Below, piece after piece: positions 53,346 through 64,000 of a stretch of DNA of 64,000 bases. A model generated the notes under the pieces. It saw only the letters and a list, made by a program, of their open reading frames with translations. It was not told the DNA's origin and ran no database searches. Within the stretch, counting starts at the first letter, position 1; each line of letters starts with the position of its first letter. A program made the translations under genes and the position numbers. This stretch comes from Typha latifolia (Eukaryota; Streptophyta; Magnoliopsida; Poales; Typhaceae), in contig CM034103.1 of NCBI GenBank assembly GCA_019914945.1, forward strand, positions 15,528,785-15,592,784, in the 5' to 3' direction.

Positions 53346-56181
53346 CTAATTTGACTGTTCCTTAAACTTGGCCATCTTGGATAGCTCATCAACTGCATCA
53401 ACCAAGTGATCAAGCCGAGCAACAAACTCAATGAGCAGGGAGGTGAAGGTGGCAACAGACAGAGCTGCAGTGCTCTCCAGAGTACACATCTTTGGTATCA
53501 GGCCTGTATCAATTCCTCCATCTTCTTCCAATTCATCTACTTCTCTTGAAGGCCATGAATGGAGCCTCCTCTGCTGCTTCCTCATGGCCTCATGGTAAGA
53601 CTCAGCTTTCAAGGGTTCTACTCTTGCATTGATTCCCGCATTGCCATTTGCTAGCAGATTAGAGCAGTCTTTAAGGGTTAATGAGAGAGTGTTGGTTGAT
53701 TTATCACAGCAATCAAATGGATGATGCGTTGAGGTTAGGAGGTAAGAGTGCAGTTCTATGGAGTGCTGCAGGCGATAGATGGAGTTGTGAACTCCCTTCA
53801 ATAGATTTGTTTGAACACTATGATTCATGTTACTAATATCACTTCCCAAGCTGTGAAGGAGCTCTGCGGCTTCAACCGTCGCCTCGAGGATCTCCGTCTG
53901 GAATGCCATTCTAAGATTGTATGGAGCCTGAAAGAGTAGCAAACTATTATCAAGTAACCTTTTCTATCTAGTGCTTTTTTTGATTGAAAGATACTTGTTT
54001 CTTGTAATTATGTCAGTGTACTCATAAAAGACCAAGGAGACATGCATGACGAATTAGAGGTTATGCTGAAGAGTTGTCATAATGCAAGAGAATATACGCA
54101 AATTATGGACTCTTTTCAGCGGCATATGTAACTATGAAGGGCAATTCATATCACTAAAGAAAATATCTCTTATGAGGTGGCCTTATCAAGAATAATACTT
54201 TTGCAAATGATATGTACATGATATTGTCAGTGGTGGTTTAATGTACTTTATTCATCATGTCCCTCAAGTTTCCTAAAAGATTCCTGGCCACTTTATGTGA
54301 CATGTAAAATAAAATTTAGGATTATTATTATTATTATTATTATTTTGAACCCTCATGAGATGCTTTTAGAATAAATTCACATGAGAGCTCTATAAATTGA
54401 CCTGAATCTCTGAATGCAGGCAACCATGGAGTGCCATGACCTCATAGGCACAATGGCGAAGCACAGCTCCCACTCTAACATACTGTGACCATGGGTAGAA
54501 GAAATGGGGAAATTTCCCATGGGGTGGCTCCCATTTTGCAGAGCTCGCCTATCCATATACAAATCACAAAAAAGGCCCAGGAATAATATATCTAAATCGA
54601 TGCAGGCATTACATCTATAACATTCAAGATGTACTACATATATTTATTTAGCAGAGCTTACCAATGAATCGAATCTTGCCGATGAGTTCAATATTCCTCG
54701 ACATTTTCGGAAGGCGGGCTCGTCTGGGAAGTCGTCGGTGATCGTCTTGGAGAACTCCTCGTTCTTATTGGAGCCATAATCGCTTAGATACTTCTTCACA
54801 CATTCTAAAGGCAAAGAGAAAACCAAATAAGGTTCTACTTCTACTATTTGTATTCTATAGAAGTCGAACGTCCTGGGGATAAATTAATTAGGGATACTTA
54901 TACTTAGATCTCCTGAATTTTTTTTATTTTTTTATTTTCATGATATGATGTTCCCTTAGCTACAAGAAACAAACAAAAAAAAAACCCTACAGAATTCCTC
55001 TTTTGTTACTTATTTGTTATATTTTCTGTTAAAATTTGATACCATGTGTGACTGTAACGTGATTAATTTGTTTGGTTCTATAAAGATAATTTTGCTCTTG
55101 TTTTAGAGAATTAAAAGATAGAGATGAAAGCTTTTTTCCATTGTTTAGGGAGTTAATGTGTATATATAAAAAAAAGGTTTATATAAAATAAAAATGAATG
55201 ATAGTTCATAGGATATTAGTGTAATAGTTATTATAATAAATTATTTTGCTTCACCTTCGAGTGAGTCAGCGATGGTATCAAAGCTACCGACGAGCTCCTT
55301 ATGCAGCTGCTCGCCGGCCCATATCGGGAAGACGAGAAGGTTAACGAGGACGGCGATGACCGCCCCAATTGCAATCGAGTAGAGGCGTTCCATGCCGGTC
55401 TTCATCGGATCTCCGATCCGGTAAACCGAGACGATGATAAGACAGTAGGTGAAGAGAATAACCCTAAAGCCATACTCATAAGGGGCTAGAGATGGCCAAA
55501 GTTTCATGAAGGACGTTATTGCACCTGCATGCATGGTGATCATCTTGTTAGTTAATTAGAACAATTACGTGAATCGATCAAATCATTACATTTGTATCAT
55601 TTTCTTACTGGGAAAAAAGAAGATAAAAGAATCCATACCAACAAGAAAGATGCTAAGGCCAACAACGTACGGCACCGCCGCGCCGCCGCTGCTCAACGAG
55701 ATTTGGATCACGAGGATAGCGAAAATTCCAGCAATCAAACTTCCGACGGCTCTGTTGAATCCTCTGTTCAATGTAGCACCTAAATATGCATATATATATA
55801 TATATATGGAAACCTTTGGTCAAAGATTTTGCGACAAAATTGAAACTTAGAATTTATAGCAGTAAAGTTGTGTCGATACAAACCGACTGTGTATTCGAAC
55901 ATGATGCCGACCGTTAGGATGGACCAGATTATATTTGTACCGAAGTGATTGAAAGGTGCAGTTACAAGTATCAGCAGCGAGACTAGAAGCATGGCTAAGC
56001 CAACCTTCAGTGAGGAGGTGACCCTATTCGTGTCCTCCATGGCGAATTCCCACACTTCTCGGATCCATTTACGCAGCGAGAACCGCTCTTTGCTCGCCGA
56101 CCTCTTGAGGAACTCAGGCAACACGGCGTTCGGCGACAAGCTGACGTCGACTTTGACGCTGCTCTTATCGTTTCCATTCAT
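53346..56181 (-). CDS. Aluminium-activated malate transporter (ALMT family)
   Basis: Six exons join in phase: 55884-56181, 55639-55779, 55255-55524, 54662-54804, 54402-54548, 53346-53927; 1581 nt, 526 aa. The N-terminal half (about residues 45-225) has the six hydrophobic segments of the family pore, with family blocks ATLNRGFNRAVGSLIAG, YGFRVILFTYCLI and VFPIWAGEQLH. The hydrophilic C-terminal half carries the conserved WEP motif (KWEPPHG, Trp290). ALMT proteins are anion channels for malate and other anions in plasma or vacuolar membranes and act in aluminium tolerance, guard cells and ion balance. Which clade and which membrane cannot be decided from sequence inspection alone. All introns used are GT-AG. 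A TATA box lies 107 bp upstream of the start. Confidence 0.94.
54320..54344. repeat. (ATT)n microsatellite in an ALMT intron
   Basis: About eight ATT units within the last intron of the ALMT gene. Confidence 0.8.
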
Positions 56182-57260
56182 TTCTCTTATGACAATGATG
56201 AGAAGATATTTAGAAGTAGAAGGGCAGTGGTATCATAGATACTAGTAGTTAGTTTCTGAAAGTGAAGGGGTTGATAAGAGGGTGGGCATTTATAGGCAGG
56301 TGGGGGTGGTGCAAGTAGGAAAGAAAGTATTGGTAGTGGCAAATAATTTTAATGTTAAGAATGCATGAAGGGAATTATTCCTTATTAATAATAGAATAGA
56401 AAATGCTTGGAAATGGCAGAGTAAAAGATGCTAGGGTTCAATAATGGTTGGGGTTGATGGAGATCTAGAATCCAGCTTTAGTTCACAAACACAATATGGA
56501 GGATTTTTGGGGGCATTTACACGTTCCGTAGAACATAAGAAAAATTGATGGTTGCAAGCTCAAACGACAAACGAAATGAGAATGTTCCGTGGATAATGCT
56601 GTTGCATAAGGACACTGGAGCATGAGGTGGGGGGGACCGTAACGAACACAACTCGGTGATTGAGAAAATGTTCGGATTCTCTTGACACGAGAAAATTATG
56701 ACACACAAGTGAGCATCGGTGCAAATTAGGGCTCTGTGGGAACCTTGTGCTTCTCTGTCGTGTTATAACTTATAAAGGCCTGGTAAGACATCACTTTATC
56801 TAGAATAAGAACAATATTAACTTCCCTTTTTTTTTCTTTTTTTTTTTCTTCTGGAAGAGTTTGTAGAAACGGGATTTATTGATGAATCAAAATACAGCAG
56901 AGATCCCCAAAGAAACCAGACAATGCCAACTGAGTTGTGATCTGGGGTAGTATTACACCGGCTAGAGATATAACCGAATTGTCCGGATTAACTTATAATT
57001 TGCTGAAGTTTGCTGAAGTTTTGGATACTTTTTTTTCCCCACGGGTTCAGATTGAGAGTCAAAGAATGCTAAAGTTTACAGATTTAATCGCCAATGGATC
57101 TGTTAAATGATACAAAGCCGCAAAAATTAAAAAGAAAGAAAAGGGAAAAGTACAATGTAATCACTGCAACAATGGGGTAGGAAAGATAAAAGAACAGAAA
57201 GAAGAAGAAAAAAAAAAGTGGAAGAAAGAATCATCGGATGATATATGTGGTAAAGAATAA
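56182..57260. other. ALMT promoter and spacer to the glycosyltransferase gene
   Basis: Contains the ALMT 5' region on its left side and a T-rich tract near 56825-56850. The right end is the 3' UTR of the glycosyltransferase. No extra gene seen. Confidence 0.55.
56288..56295 (-). promoter_or_regulatory. TATA box of the ALMT gene
   Basis: CTATAAAT on the minus strand (context CTGCCTATAAATGCCC), 107 bp upstream of the ALMT ATG, a normal plant distance. Confidence 0.6.
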
Positions 57261-60200
57261 TCAACTAGTTCTTGTACTGTTCAAGTCACCAGCATCATCA
57301 GGTGGTGGCTTTATGAATTTTCCAAGTGTTTTTTGGCGCGCCCGCTTCTTTATTCTTTGAATCTTGTCCTTGCTCTGTTGCTTTCTTCTTTCCTTTTGCT
57401 GTTGTCGCATGTTTCGCTCCCTGTCATATATACCCTGCCAGTAAACCTCGCCAGTGGCTGGCCAAAGCCATCTCCTGTCAGGTCGGTCAGCATCTGATTC
57501 TTCTGCCAAATCCTCGTCCATGCTTTTTAGTGTGGCATAAGAGAACCATCTGACCCACATCTGACCTTTCCTGCTCTTCAAACTGTGCTGTTCCTGCAAT
57601 GCTCCAGTCTCAGGGTTCACATACACCATTCGCCGTGCACTGTGGAAAGCCCACACATTCACAAGCAGCTCGAGTACCCGGGAATAGCAGTGTCGATCCT
57701 GCACAAGCATATCAGACATGATGATTTAAGTATGCCGATCCTTTCTGAAAATTGTATATTTAGTTGCGTGTGATCCTATCAGACATGATGGTTTATGTAT
57801 GCCGATCCTTCCTGGAATACTATATTTAGTTACATGTGATCCTTTGTCAATACAGCCAAACCAAAACATGGTAAAGATTAAAAAAAAAAGATAGAAAACT
57901 GATTGTGAGGGTGTTGGCATTTGCAAACTGACAGAACGCCAAACTGAGGCTGGTTGTCAAGTGAGTTATCAACTAAAAGAAAAATGCAAGTGTAGTATAG
58001 AGAATTGTCAACGCCTCTTTTACAACAAAAAAGAAAGAACAAAATATAACTTATTCCAACTTTGTATCGACCAAATATCATAAAAAGAAACACTTCAATA
58101 ATTCATCAATAAAAAGATCTTACTGACACTGATATATGTGAACCACTAGACTGGAACTTACATCCATTTAAAGTACTTCAATTTATTGAAGAAGTCATAT
58201 GGGACTGTTGAACTAACACACTGAAGGCCCTAAACAATTGTAATAGAAAAACTGAACTGAACTATGACAACTTACCTTATATGGACTCAAGTAGCAATTG
58301 CCAGATCTGTGATGCTCATCATACATCTGTGCATCCAGTGCATCCACGAACATTCTGAAAAGTATGGAACAACAGTTAACACCCCACAACTATTATAGCA
58401 CATCAAAAGTCAAGCATGCAAGTAGATAAATCGGATATCACAAAGGGAATAATTTGCAAAATCAGCTGTTATTCTCACAGCACAAAAAATTCAAAACTTT
58501 GACGCGTCAAACGATATCACAAAGAAAGAACTGAAAAGGGAGCAATACAATGCTCTTCCATGTGCAGCAAAGAATAGTACTAAACCAATATAAATTCAAA
58601 TTAAAAAGGTGTTAGATGTATAAAATAATAATATAGTGGCCCCAGAGACAAGCTCAAGTGGGGGGGTGGGGGGCTGTTATCCTCCTACTAGCTCTCAGAT
58701 AGCATCTAAATTAACCTCCTATGCTATAGATCCTCTTGGATTAAATCACATCTAAGAAATCAAGCACACTTACCCAACAAGTGGTACCAGAGGTATGCAC
58801 AATAAAAGCACAAATATTTCATTTTCTAATTTCTTCACAAGTATGGTAACTGATGTAATTAAATGGCTAAACATTGATTATCAGCTATTGCTGTGTAACC
58901 CAATTTTGTTTCCTCTCTTACAAAGATTATTAGAGACCAAATGAAGAGATGTTACTATAAAATTAAAAGCATATTATGTAAGTTCTCTCAGCATTACCAC
59001 CGGCTTAGCACTACAGACCTGAAAGTAAGTTTGAGAATCTACGCAAGTGGCAACTTAAAGCATATAACACAGGTAAGCATAACGAATTGCTTAGACATCA
59101 TATGCACACCTTGAAAACATGACGAATTCAACAAAAGACCTCGTTGGCAAAACCCAGCTTTGCATAACAGACCAAGTATTTCCATCATTAGGCATCGGTG
59201 GCAAGGACTTCCAATCATGCTGTAGACCATACATTCTACGAAGCGCCTCAGAAACAGCAAACCTTCAAGAAACAAAGATATGAGGAAATAATAATTTATC
59301 AATGTTCAATTGGTGGCATCCAACACGCCCAGAGAATTTCAATTGGTGCCATCCAAAGTTCCAAGAGATGGCCAGAAAATTTTGTTTCTCTATATTTTAT
59401 TTTCTTTTGTTTTTACTCAGTTGTTTTTTATAATAAAAAAAAACCCCTTTATAGCATGTTTATCTTGTGGTTAACCAACTGAATTATGGGTATTTGCAAA
59501 TTGCCTACCACTAGACAATGGTTAACCTTACACAAATAGAGCTACTTGGAATAGAAGGACAATCACAAATAGTTGGAACTCAGCTTCTTCTCTAGTTGTT
59601 GTAGATGGTAGCAAACTTCAGGAGTCTATAAATTTTGTAACACAAATAGAGGGGTGTTTGCAATACCTACGACAGAAAATTGAATGTATACTTTTTTTAG
59701 GAACTTGTGATGCTTTAATGTAATTACAAGGGAAAATAAAAAGACAAATAGAGATATCTAACCTGCAGTTTCCAGCATTTATTGCATCACAGAAGGTCCA
59801 GAAATCTAGATGCTCAGGATTTCTAGGATCCTGGTCCATTCGGACCCAAAAGTAAAAGGCATCCCCATGCCTTCGAGCTTGAATAGAATCTAAGATTACA
59901 GCTTCAGCTTTCTTAGATAAGCCAGCCTGATAAGGAAATTAAGTACTTTGGTAAGTAAAGATGCATGAAAAATGAGTTATTGTAGGTTCCATATAGACTT
60001 TTTGTCCTCACCACTAGAACAACATTTACCTGTTTCAAGCAATTTAAGGACCTGATATTTTCAGGGTTTTAAGTGTAAGCTAGATAAACATATGGAGAAG
60101 GAGCAGAGGAATAAGCAAAACTTAACTTTGTAGCCACAAGATATGGGCGACTATTACAGACTAAGAGAATTGGCTACATCAAGGTCAGAAGCTAGAGCAA

Positions 60201-63200
60201 ACATAAGCAATGTCACATTCTGATTACTACAATATCCAAAAATGGGTGATCATGTCCATGCATGTGCTACTCTGATGACCTAATATCAATCAGTCAATTT
60301 TCTTCATTACTAAGTAGAGCAAGAAAAAAAAATGTGACCACTGGGATTTACTTGTTCATATCTGGATATAAGTATGCAAGATGATACAGGTAAACCATCA
60401 GCAATAAAAATGAAACACAAATTTTGAAACTGAAACTGAAGATAATACAAAAGGTACCCCTCAAGGTGTGCCTGACATCATTATATTCATCCATCAAGGT
60501 TGCATGCACCAAATTTTGAATTTGGTAAGACAAGCAACCCAAACTAAGTAATCTGTGTGTTCATTCTGATGGTGAATCTGTGTCTTCACATGGACCTTAA
60601 TGATATACAAAGATGGTATCATTAGTTCAATGCATTATTAAGAAAATACTATAGGCATCCCATCATAAAAATAATAATTAAATAACAGTAAATTTCAAGA
60701 CAGAGAGAAATCAAGAAGGCACAGAATACTCTAAATAGACTAACAAGAAGTCTAGCCAGATGCAACTACACAAATTCCTTATTGTAAATCTAAGGCACAT
60801 ACTTGATGGAACACTATACTACCTAAATACTTGTAGAAATAAGATTGAGATATCAGTAGGTAGAACAGAAAATAGTTAAAATAGATGTGGCCACTTGTCC
60901 TCTGCATGAAGCTCTTTGTAGAACTCTAAGATTCAAATATATTTTCAGCGACTACCTAAAATTAAACTCATAAGGAAATTACTACCATAAGTAAAAGAAG
61001 CCATAGAGAACTCAGGACAAAAGATCCAAAAGTAATTAAGGAAGAACTTTATTCTAGTAAACCTTAAATAAGAATTTTAATTAGACAGCAATACTACAAA
61101 CCTTTCCTGCTGACGCTCTCCAAGATTGAAAGCCAATCCAGGCATTTCTGTGTATCCTATCAATCCGATTAGCTAAAGCAAAGAATGCTCCATATTCACC
61201 AAGAACATCTCGGTAGTATCCACTATTTAATAGTGGAAGACGAGAAGAAGCATCGATATCATCAAACCCGGGTCTTCGGCCTCTGAACATCTATCAACAT
61301 ATTTCATGGTTATAAGAGGATAAGGATATTCTTCAACAGAAAATTAGTAGCTGCTAGACAATATAAACAAAATAAAGTATCCTATCCTGTGCAATATCAT
61401 ATGAAGCTAAAAATTTTAATAATGGCGAATAACTGCATCAAATTAAAAAGACATAGTATATACTAAAGGAATCTAATATCAACTAATTATGAAAAGAAAA
61501 GAGGGCACTATCCCTCAATTGAGTATCACAAAAACTTGGGTTTTCATGACAACAGTGAAAACAGAATGTCATGAGAAGCGTACATGTAATATGAATAATA
61601 TTATCCAGTCTATCTCAAATCTATGATCTTTCCTTTTCTCATTAAATCAAAATACTCCAAAAAGATATACAAATCGTCAGAATTAGAGAAACATGCTATG
61701 GTTTCGAATGTGTCATATCCTAGACTGTGTGAGGCAAACGGAGCTGTTCAATTTAAGTAGATAATAAAGTGAACAAGTTTTAATTTTTAAATTTTCCAAA
61801 CATCACTTTCTAATAAAATTTTTAAGATGAAGCATGGGTTGACAAGTATATTTAGTTCATTAAGCAATGCTTCTGTTGGTTCACATCAAGAATCTTTACA
61901 TAAATTTAAAAATAAACTATTAGCAAAAAATATATCCCATAATGGTTAATACTTAATAATGACTTACAAAGCCAATTCCACGGTAGAGTGAGGTTTGATG
62001 CAAAAAGGGCCACGTTCCCTCCCCAAAATAGGGTTCATATATACATAGAGGTTGACCTGTCCGCTCAAGCTCCCTATCATCTCTTTCATGCAATTCATTT
62101 CTTGCCCTATCAGCTCTTTTGACATTTCGATAAACTTCCTCCCAAGATCCATGAGGTTGATCACTCCTGTCTTTCAACTGCATTGGTATGATCCAGTAAG
62201 ATACAATTGAAGTAATAGGTGGTTACAGAGTACAGAATTTGAGGTAGAACACAAAATAATAGATTTTATACCCAGGTGTTACCTCTTCCTCTTCTAGTCT
62301 CCTTCTAGTATTCACCATCTCAATCTTTTTCTCTTCTTCCCATGCTATAGAGGAGAAAACCTGATCAGCCTTTGATGTATTATTAGCAGAAGTCTCCATT
62401 TGATGTTGCAACCACTCCTCCTCAAGCCTGTCTAGCATTTTATAGCTTATAAAACTGCTATTCAAATATATATCTCTTATATTCTCAAAATTATGCCACT
62501 GCCACTGCTTTTTTAACTTAAATGGGATATCCTCAGTAATCCTTGGAGATGTGACTTCTGATGGAAACTTTATAACATTTTCAAGCAATGATGCATAACC
62601 TTCAATAGTTTCAGAAGCCATTAGGTTCCTAGCATGCTCTTTTCCCATCAGTGCAATTTTCTGGGAAGACTGAGTTATCTTTCCATTTCTTACTGCTTGA
62701 AGAAGAACCTGAGTTAGCATGCCAACATTCTCCTTTGGGAAAAGATATCCACTTACCTTATCAACAACCTAAGTCATTAAGCCATGGTCGGGACATTTGT
62801 CAGAAGATGAAATCAAAATTGAATACGAAAAATGCTAAGAAAAATTAATAGGAAAAAAGCTTAAATAACAGCTGCAGTTAAGAACATACATATTTTCTAA
62901 TCATGCCAAGGTCAGGAGCAATAACTAGTTTCCCAAGACTCATAGCTTGTGTTAGTACACTGGGAAAGGCTTGCTCCTCAAGAAAGGATCCATATATTAC
63001 CAGGTCCGCAATACTAAGAAAACTGATCATGTCTTCATCAACAGTAGTATGCTCAACAATGCCCTTTGGGTAGCCAGCATTTAAAGCAACAGCCTACAAC
63101 AATGGAAGTGACAACCAAGTAACTAATAGCCATAGAGAACTCATCCGCTGAAAAGAAGAGAGGGAAAACAAAGGAACTATGGCAAAAGGAAAGCAAATCA

Positions 63201-63830
63201 ATACAATATAATACCTCTATAGCCATCTTATATGCACCGGTTGAATTTCCATTCAATATATTAACTCTCAGCCGAGAGTAGGAATTGTTTTCAGATAGAA
63301 ACTGTTTGAGTAGTGGTGGCAATGCTTGCAAGACAAGTGCATGTTCTAGCCATATACCGCTGTACCAAAATTGGCTGCCAGCAATAACAATGATAAAATC
63401 TTCTGATTGAAAACCCAGAGTACTTCTCAGATCATGGCCACTATGTAAAGCAGAAAAAGCATCTGCTCCCAATGCTGCAGCAGGAGAGCCTGGAATAACA
63501 AAATAGTTACCCGCATCAAGTGCAGAATACATCATCTGGAAGCACAAAAAGAAAACATATAAATATCAAGAGATAGTCACAGACAGTACTAAAATTCCCC
63601 ATCAGCATAATTATGTCCAGAGCTAAGAAATTGCTTTAGATCATAAAGAACAAATTACCGGCAATAGATAGTTCGAGAAAACTATAACAGTTGCTCTGTT
63701 AAAGACTTGTTTCCAGCCATCAATAAGCTGAGCCCAGCCATTCGTAGCATATTGACTTAAGCGAAGAGCTAGAGACTTTTCATGTAAGGTCCATATGACA
63801 GGTATGGATTTGAAAGGCTCCTGCAGAAGA
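57261..63830 (-). CDS. Large plant GT4-type glycosyltransferase, 3' part; 5' end beyond the window
   Basis: Ten exons join in phase: 63659-63830, 63215-63535, 62890-63093, 62283-62768, 61968-62177, 61102-61290, 59763-59926, 59110-59262, 58276-58354, 57261-57698 (2416 nt, about 805 residues). It matches the about 1000-residue 'UDP-glycosyltransferase superfamily' proteins of plants (Arabidopsis At4g01210 type). Visible: LLQEPFKSIPVIWTLHEKSL, SALDAGNYFVIPGSP, the nucleotide-sugar region DLVIYGSFLEEQAFPSVLTQ then APDLGMIRKY, and the long plant-only tail with NVWAFHSARRMVYVNPETGA and a basic coiled segment near the end. In the EX7E-like motif the second glutamate position is glutamine. Substrate and pathway are unknown to me; a Golgi or cell-wall role is only a guess. 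Earlier exons, including the N-terminus, lie right of 64000. Confidence 0.9.
57711..57844. repeat. 67-bp tandem duplication in the last glycosyltransferase intron
   Basis: The unit beginning ATCAGACATGATG at 57711 recurs at 57778 with about ten substitutions. It lies close to the acceptor of the last exon. Confidence 0.85.
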
Positions 63831-64000
63831 CTGTAAAAGCAGTATGACTACTCAATTCTGGAGAGGGGATTGCAGCAAGAGAATTATCACATCCAATATT
63901 AAAGTCCAAAATATAAACCAGATGATCATCAGCACTATAGTTTTTTTCAGCTATCATTTGCTACCAAATTATCATTTCCAAAAGAACAAAACTTTTTTCA
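63831..64000 (-). other. Probable intron of the glycosyltransferase gene at the window edge
   Basis: On the minus strand this ends in a T-rich stretch and TTTTACAG, a good acceptor for the exon starting at 63830. A 62-codon frame here does not continue the family sequence. Confidence 0.5.

Overview
This is nuclear DNA from a flowering plant. Genes carry GT-AG introns and AT-rich introns and spacers, there are plant-only families (dirigent, ALMT, a plastid pyruvate kinase with transit peptide), and decayed plant transposons fill the left half. The very GC-rich chitinase exon beside AT-rich housekeeping genes leans towards a non-grass monocot such as pineapple, but that is an inference from style and not a species call.

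Left third (1-29 kb): gene-poor and repeat-rich. It opens with the 3' part of a class III (GH18) chitinase. An intact dirigent gene (2563-3117, minus) has a second copy at 23293-23855 that is dead through a 10-bp deletion; the flanks of the two copies are also duplicated, and a third, gene-less copy of the upstream flank lies at 21299-21625. Between the copies are a non-autonomous Mutator-like element with long terminal inverted repeats and a 9-bp target duplication (8409-9292), scattered exons of a decayed ABCC13-type ABC transporter (9839-15580) with a LINE reverse-transcriptase fragment in one of its introns, a GC-rich repeat patch with a perfect palindrome, a 30-bp minisatellite, and LTR-retrotransposon debris in minus orientation.

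Right part (29-64 kb): an ordinary gene-dense stretch. In order: a WRKY19-like zinc-finger-repeat protein (plus; long leader intron, uORF, EAR motifs); plastidial pyruvate kinase beta subunit PKP2 (minus, 12 exons reconstructed, 581 aa); a TIMELESS homologue (plus, 18 exons reconstructed, 1171 aa), head-to-head with PKP2; a WRN-type DEDDy 3'-5' exonuclease (minus, single exon); an aluminium-activated malate transporter (minus, 6 exons, 526 aa); and the 3' part of a large GT4-type glycosyltransferase (minus, 10 exons, running off the right edge).

Functional themes: chitinase and dirigent are secreted defence or cell-wall proteins. TIMELESS and the WRN-type exonuclease are convergent neighbours with replication/repair roles, and E2F-type sites lie upstream of both. 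PKP2 feeds plastid fatty-acid synthesis and ALMT moves organic anions across membranes. No CRISPR array, operon, tRNA or rRNA gene was recognised, and I found no convincing undescribed molecular system. The most informative features are the dirigent duplication history, the decayed ABCC13 locus and the regulatory layout around TIMELESS.
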